Below are positions 59,301-64,000 of a DNA stretch of 64,000 bases, piece by piece (position 1 is the stretch's first letter; every line of letters starts with the position of its first letter). The DNA is from Stichopus chloronotus (taxonomy: Eukaryota; Echinodermata; Holothuroidea; Aspidochirotida; Stichopodidae): the NCBI GenBank assembly GCA_021234535.1, contig CM037845.1, positions 9,850,143-9,914,142 on the forward strand, written 5' to 3'. The notes below the pieces were generated by a model that worked only from the letters and a program-made list of their open reading frames with translations, was not told the origin of the DNA and made no database searches. The position numbers were made by a program, and so were the translations under genes.

Positions 59301-61418
59301 TCTACATTCACATGGGCCAAGTGAATAACCTCCATCCTGTAAAATAAGCAGCAAAATTTTGGGCAAACACTAAAAATAAGAAAAAAAAAAAACAAAGCAA
59401 GTTCACCTTTATAAAAATGGTGGGGTTCTGCAACCTCAAAGGAGTATTCCAATTTTTCACTACTTTCAGTCAGTCACTGCATTTTTTTTTCACGGTATTT
59501 TTCCACCGTCAAATCCATAGCATTTTGTTAACTTGAAAGGATGCATCGTGTGAAAGGCACATATATCGAAGCAGTCTGCATAACTTTTATGTATGCTATC
59601 TGTAAATTATTGTAATATTTTTACCTTTGATTTCTGAATAATTTTATACTCCTATTTATGAATGCCTGTCATACTGGTTTTTTTTTTTTAAAATGAACTA
59701 AACTGCACATAGAAAAAGGATATGCGTAAAGTATGTCTGTCTCACAACCATTAAGTCTTGTCAAAGGAGGATTTTTTCCTTGGAAACAGGAGCAAATTTT
59801 TGAAATTTTCTTTTTGGTGACCAGTGCAGGCCATGAAAGATGTTGCAATGACTGTACCATTAATGACCTCTGCTCAAACTCCATGGCTTTTCCAGGAAAT
59901 TTTCTGTGCAGACTATACTTTTTCTATGACTTCAAGAACCCCGCTGAGCAAAGTCAGTTGAAACGTCGGTACTGTGTACCTGACTGAGTGGATGGACTGT
60001 GAACTGAAAACAGCACTGACTAACTTCAAAAGTCACTAACCAAATTTGACTGAGTCACTAACAAAATTGCCCATACTGAACCCTAAAAGACACAAAATTA
60101 TATTTTAAACTTTTGGCAAACAGTGTCAAAAAGTGTTCAGGATATTTCCTTTCTGCATTGAAGCTTATATTAAAGTAGTTTCAGGGAGTGTGCAAACAGT
60201 GACAGGGTTAGTAGTCTGTGTACCAAGAATGAAACTACTGTACCTGTAGCACTGCACTAAAGCTATGTCTTCCCATAAATGGCCATATATTTTTTTGTGA
60301 CTCAGATTCGTCCAAGTCAAAACAAATTGCAAAAACCGACCCCTAAATCACACAAAAGTACATTTTAACCCTTTGGCAAACAGTGTCAAAAGAACTGTGT
60401 TGAGGCTATTTCCGTTCTGCACTGCAGCTTGTATAAAAGTATACAGTACTGTATGTAACGTATATATGTAAACAGTGACAGGGTTAAAACTGTGTGTACC
60501 AAGAGCACAAACTTACTGTAGCACTGTTCTTAGGGTGCATGTATCCCCAAATATTATGGCCTTCCACTTCCTCAATAAACAGAAAATTTTGTAGGTTACC
60601 AGGTGTTTGGTCCTCAAATTTCCCAAAGGAAGCATCTGTTATCTATTTGCCTAAACATGTTAGGGCAACTGGAACATAATTAATGGCACAAAAAAGTCTT
60701 TGACCACTATCTTGATTAGGGTTAACTTTTGGGCTGCAGGTTGAAACCTGTGCATATCACAAACCCTTGAATAGATTCAACCTTTCCAAAAACTACAGAT
60801 TTTTTTTTCTTTGGCACCCACATCATTGTCACTCATCGGATGCAAGAAGTTGTAAGTTTTGCTATGACTGTTACAGTACCAATTCACATGAATGTCAGAG
60901 ACCAATTACTGTATTTCCATTCTCCACTGAAAGGAACACCTACACCCGATAATCAACTGTAATTATGAGAGCACCAGCTCTGTTAAATTTTTGTCTTACT
61001 TTTTTTTTTCCAAGTTGTTGGAGATGAAATGAGACAACTTGGGAAAAAGAACAACATCAAACTGGAAAAATAATAGCATCAGCATGAAATGCTCATGAAA
61101 ATCAATGCAATATGATTCAAATGACAGACCTGGCACTGTCCTGGACCTGCTCTGAAGTAAAAAAAAGTCCTGACAGACTTACCAAATTGAAATCTCCCCC
61201 CAGCACCAAAAAAAAACCCCAAAAAACAACAGAACCAAAAATGATGATTGAAAGAAAGCATACAGTACCTTCATCTCCACTTCTTGTGGTTCTGTTTTCA
61301 CCTCCATGGCTTCTGTTTCTGCTGTTGTCTCATCCTGTCCTTCCTCTTCTCCTCCTCCTCCTTCTTGCTCATCTATCGCCTCATGTTCCTGTGCCTCTGC
61401 ATCTCCATTTGTCTCCAT
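36878..61418 (-). CDS. SOBP: SOBP homologue, four coding exons
   Basis: Predicted spliced coding sequence is 61418-61269, 47060-46934, 45359-45279 and 38379-36878, 1860 nt or 619 residues plus stop. All junctions are GT/AG on the minus strand and the phases agree (0, 1, 1). Family hallmarks seen: an acidic N terminus ending in EMK at an exon boundary, then a DYAADTMNELLG-type block; FCS zinc finger 1 (C132, C135, C155, C159); finger 2 (C174, C177, C199, C203); a Pro/Val-rich PYPVFVPVP motif near 339-363; and a basic KRKRDRR tail at 610-616. Known of the family: nuclear cofactor of SIX/sine oculis proteins, involved in inner-ear and brain development in vertebrates. The protein is shorter than the roughly 870-residue human protein, mainly because the proline-rich middle is compact. 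A VKTE motif at 40-43 fits a SUMO site, and human SOBP has a similar site before the same junction (from memory). No transcript evidence was available. Confidence 0.9.
39332..39681. mobile_element. MITE related to the CAGGG family
   Basis: 350 bp. Imperfect inverted ends CAGGATTTTCGC / CAGGGTTTCCGC, flanked by TGACAA/TGAAAA. The interior matches 45574-45931, for example GCAAAAGCCAAAGCAAT and GAAAGAAACAATGTCACTTT. Lies in SOBP intron 3. Confidence 0.7.
42399..42633. mobile_element. 235-bp MITE, TTAA-type, copy 2
   Basis: TTAA on both sides (42395-42398 and 42634-42637). The interior aligns with 13700-13948, including AGCTATATTTTT, ATTACACAGCGTA, GGGAGGGACTA and GGTGGTTGGG-like blocks. The ends have diverged more than in copy 1. 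Confidence 0.7.
43568..43740 (+). other. Orphan open segment, candidate exon on the plus strand
   Basis: A GC-richer island within AT-rich SOBP intron 3. One plus-strand frame is open for 57 codons and ends LEQGMSAEEDELITNIVRII then FSLVRPTGSL. It is preceded by TTGGTTCTTAACAG (acceptor-like) and followed by GTAAAT (donor-like). It has no start codon near the 5' end and no recognised family. It also contains two DNA hairpins (GAGCC-loop-GGCTC; GACATGTCC-loop-GGGCATGTC), so it could instead be a structured element or SINE. Confidence 0.35.
45279..45359 (-). CDS. SOBP: SOBP coding exon 3
   Basis: 81 nt between the acceptor TTAATCGTAG|CTCTG and the donor ACAACAG|GTAAAG. It takes one base from exon 2 and leaves one for exon 4, so it fits phase 1-1. 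It encodes a Ser/Lys/Glu-rich linker (EDSTPGASKKSEENSPNKTT). An alternative acceptor 18 nt further in (AGAGCAG|CTGAAG, exon start 45341) is also in phase and would drop six residues. This is the least conserved exon, and the call rests on splice sites and phase. Confidence 0.65.
45574..45931. mobile_element. MITE related to the CAGGG family
   Basis: 358 bp with CAGGGTTCC / GGAACCCTG ends and TTCCAGGACTT subterminal repeats. Diverged sibling of 39332-39681. Lies in SOBP intron 2. Confidence 0.7.
45963..46140. repeat. Degenerate 16-bp repeat, copy B
   Basis: GGACAATTCCCACCT, GAAAAATTCCCAACC, GAGAATTTCACCGT, GGACAACTCAATCCT and GACAATTTCTTCAGG follow one another. A reversed part (GCGAATTGTCCTGGAAA) lies further right. 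Same family as 27829-28065. Confidence 0.5.
46934..47060 (-). CDS. SOBP: SOBP coding exon 2
   Basis: 127 nt between the acceptor TTTTTCAG|GACTATG and the donor AGTCCAG|GTACCT; it starts in phase 0 and ends after one base of a codon. It encodes DYAADTMNELLGIYGYDG, the most conserved N-terminal SOBP signature, followed by an acidic linker. An ATG seven codons upstream in the same frame (47081) sits in the predicted intron and is not taken as the start, because exon 1 joins in phase and matches the family. Confidence 0.88.
54905..55575. repeat. About 290-bp repeat with GACCTTTGACC words, CA tract and terminal hairpin, locus 2
   Basis: Same family and orientation as 845-1700, with the same order: monomers with TGACCTTTGA, AAGTTTGAA, GAGATACTGCAAA, a degenerate CA-rich stretch, then the same 10-bp stem hairpin (about 55538-55566) followed by AAAAACT. 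Lies in SOBP intron 1. Confidence 0.8.
59199..59235. repeat. Perfect 13-bp stem hairpin
   Basis: TAATAATGCAGGC and GCCTGCATTATTA separated by 11 bases, with partial pairing beyond the stem. Confidence 0.75.
61269..61418 (-). CDS. SOBP: SOBP coding exon 1
   Basis: Fifty codons from ATG at 61418 to the donor AAG|GTACTG (GT at 61268-61267), phase 0. An in-frame TGA lies four codons upstream, so this ATG is the natural start. The peptide is Glu-rich and ends VKTEPQEVEMK, matching in position and ending the EMK that precedes the NFAENTMNELLG block in vertebrate SOBP (from memory). Just upstream, ACACAG (61437-61432) could be a 3' splice site for a 5' UTR exon further right. Confidence 0.8.
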
Positions 61419-64000
61419 CTTAAAGTCTCACCTGTGTTAAGGTCAAAGGTCAAACAGTCAGGTTATGTTGAAAAACAAAGCACATGAGAGTTCCATATGA
61501 TTCAATGAGGGAAAAAAAAAAAGAGTTGCACTTTGAAAAAACTGAAGCAAAACAAAAAAAAAAAAGTCGGAGGCACAAATGCATTGTGGGTAAACTTGAT
61601 GTTTTAATTATCAGTATTTATTATGCATAGTACGTAAGATGTGTCACCGTCTTGGTTTTTCCAATATTACAGTAAATTTTATCATGTCATCAATGGAGAT
61701 AAAAATTGTGAAAATCGTGATCAAAGCTTCAAGTAAACTTCTCACCCGGCAATGTTTGAGAAACTGTATTGACTGTACTGTGTATGGTTTCCTTGGGAAG
61801 AATACAAAGGCAGATATAGGTACAGTATACCCTTGACTTGACAGCACACATCACAATAGTGGACATGACTTATTCCACAAACTTTGAAGCAAACTGAATG
61901 GATTTACCATGTGTTCTCCTCATTCCAAACATCAAAACTTGTACAAAAAGTAGCAGATATATGACTAAAATAAGTAAAATATCAATCCTTCACTGAAATC
62001 ACCTGACACAATTTTTCATAGGGCTGGCTCAAACAGTGGAGCTTGAAGTTACAATTAACATTGCAAAATTCCTACTGGTCGTTTTCATTTGAAAGTTGTT
62101 CGTACTTTATCAATCAGTTTTGATAGAATATTGCACAATAAGGAAACTGTAAAATTTTATTAACTGTAATATCTGCACATTTGTCACAAATAATGCCAGT
62201 ATCAATGATAAAAGAGATTATTTGTTTCAATCAATAACTTGTGGGCAGATGACTTATTATATTCCTTGTAAACTGTGATAATAACAATTACCTTTTTTCT
62301 TGTTTACCAAAACCACGGAACCCACACAATTTTGTCATGACAGTATATATGGTTAAAAGTGCATCACTAAGTCATGATCGAGGCAGACAGTACTGTGACT
62401 GTAAATATTTAAACTCTAGCAGATAGGAAAGGCAGAGACAAACAGTACACATGATGCAACACTATCACGCTCTATGATACAGACGAGCACTGCGCTACTG
62501 TACATGGTGCTGTACATAGCACTTACCGTACATTCTTTACACGAGATGATACACAGAGACAGCATAAAGTACATGTTAAGTCAGTGGATAAAGACCAGTG
62601 GTATGTCTAAGATTTTGATGCCACCTCGAATCATATACCCTTTACATGCTCAAACTAGAGAGGAGAGAAAATCCTCCCTATGGTAGTGTGCATACTTGAT
62701 TAAAACCTGGACATGTGTACAGGTCAACAAATGAAGAATAACGTCTGTTATTGAGAAATTATTGCGGAGTGACATACTGTAATCGATAGTGCGGCAGATT
62801 AGCTTCAAAGCTTCTGCAGGCCTTATGAATGTACAGGCTGGGGGGTACAAGGAGTGAAATTTTACAGATGTAGTACACAGTTTGGCCACATAAATGCATG
62901 GGATTTTAACCAATCTGCTACAATGTGGCAGTTTTTTTAACCTTTACAAGGTTTGTGCAAGGGGCTCCTGGCCTAGCACAGAGTCACTGAGGATCTAACA
63001 GTTACTACAACGAGTGAAATCGCTGAACTTTAACTCTTTCATGAATCATGACACCTGTTTGTTTGAATTGTTCAGTTGCTTATAATTCACAAATTAACTT
63101 TTTAACAACTAACAAAACAAAAATAAGAAAAAGAAACACACTGAAAAGAAAAGGATTGCAGAAAAGGAATTTTTTTTTTTTTACATTTCATGATTTGATG
63201 GCATTTGCATTTTACATAAAGTGTCTTGAGTCATGGACAATCAGTGCCTCCATTGACCTGTACATGCCATAGCATAGTCACTGTCTGAAAAAAAAGGTTA
63301 AGTTTTAAGTCAGATTCTCTAGAACAAAAGACACATGTTTGCAAAAACATAAGGATCTATCAATGGTAATGTCATTAAAAATCAAATCATAGCCATAATA
63401 ATGAGAAACCGGGCACAAATAATGATTACATTATTGGACATTCCAAAGTTTGAACCTTGTCTCAAAGCAGGATGTGCTCTTTGACGAAAAAAGTCAACCT
63501 TTATCACTATCTTCCATCTGTTTTCTTCCATCTGATACCAACCTGGAAAACAACAAATATGTGGGACTTTCATGTGAATAACCGCGATTAAAGTCATACC
63601 AGGCAAAGAGCATTTCTTTTGGAAATTTGGAAATGTTATAGACCAAAAGACCAGGTAATGGAAGTTTTTACAGCTTTGTCCAACTTTAACTAAGTACATC
63701 CGTCCTTTGGAGCACTTTTGCAAGTAAAGGAATAACAGCATATCCTGCTTTAATTAATCATGTTTGGATTGCAAATAATTTATAAATTGAACTAATACCT
63801 AGGACAGGGTTTCTTAATTATTTTCTTCAACAGGCCGCGTGAGGTTTAGTGGTCATCAGCATGGGCTGGTGGTGCCTCACTATGAAGTAGCTGGAACTCA
63901 AAGAAGGAGGTGGCTGATTTCTAGATTCTTAATGCGTGCCAGAAATGGGCACTCATTCTTATTGACCAAATTTTGTTTTCCTTTCAATCGATACTTTTGT
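61419..64000. other. Upstream flank of SOBP
   Basis: No coding sequence recognised. A 5' UTR exon or promoter of SOBP may lie here, but neither a CpG-rich island nor a convincing TATA box was seen. Confidence 0.4.
61440..61452 (+). promoter_or_regulatory. Perfect DR1 nuclear-receptor half-site pair upstream of SOBP start
   Basis: AGGTCAAAGGTCA is two AGGTCA half-sites spaced by one base, the consensus bound by HNF4, RXR and COUP-TF type receptors. It lies 22 bp upstream of the SOBP ATG, where a promoter or a 5' UTR splice acceptor is expected. Function is inference, and the same word recurs in dispersed repeats of this window. Confidence 0.35.

Larger units (their letters stand above)
47061..61268 (-). 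other. SOBP: SOBP intron 1
   Basis: 14.2 kb between the first and second coding exons. It holds a GACCTTTGACC-type repeat with terminal hairpin (54.9-55.6 kb), two long G runs (49.98 and 52.68 kb), a third near 58.98 kb, a 13-bp perfect hairpin (59199-59235) and many TACTGTA/TACAGTA words. Open frames of 60-126 codons here have no family signature. Confidence 0.65.

Overview
This window is animal nuclear DNA. It is AT-rich, has long introns with GT/AG boundaries, and is full of transposon remnants, microsatellites and tandem repeats. The best anchored gene is SOBP (sine oculis-binding protein homologue), a metazoan gene. A non-chromodomain Ty3/Gypsy element, TTAA-flanked foldback elements, a tRNA-derived SINE and GACCTTTGACC-rich tandem repeats together suggest a marine invertebrate deuterostome, most likely an echinoderm. 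The phylum is inference; no sequence here proves it.

Layout, left to right. From 1 to 25.2 kb lies a minus-strand gene of unknown identity. Three exons with compatible splice phases support it (25196-24996, 11624-11324, 5899-5676), and it appears to continue beyond the left edge. Its introns hold GACCTTTGACC tandem arrays (about 0.85-1.7 kb and 8.3-9.75 kb), a 1.07-kb long-inverted-repeat element flanked by TTAA (6468-7540), a 300-bp CAGGG-ended MITE (7581-7880), a LINE 3' fragment, a tRNA-derived SINE, a 33-bp minisatellite and a TTAA MITE (13700-13948). Eight bp beyond the right-hand TTAA of that MITE begins a complete, very young LTR retrotransposon (13962-23215, minus strand). It has near-identical 1380/1379-bp LTRs, an ATAT target duplication, a tRNA-Thr-like primer site, intact gag and pol, a candidate -1 frameshift site and a polypurine tract.

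From about 25.2 to 36.9 kb there is no convincing coding sequence; part may be 3' UTR of SOBP. From 36878 to 61418 the minus strand carries SOBP in four coding exons whose phases all agree. The predicted protein is 619 residues, with two FCS-type zinc fingers and the Pro/Val-rich motif of the family. The 6.9-kb third intron and 14.2-kb first intron contain MITEs, a 16-bp degenerate repeat and an orphan open segment on the plus strand (43568-43740). A second copy of the 290-bp repeat with a terminal hairpin lies in intron 1 at 54.9-55.6 kb. From 61.4 to 64 kb is upstream flank.

The most unusual structure is inside the LTRs. Each carries two identical 74-bp direct repeats 1095 bp apart, and on the coding strand the segment between them begins with a consensus 5' splice site and ends with a strong 3' splice site. 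The LTR therefore looks like a 285-bp core interrupted by a removable, intron-like segment.
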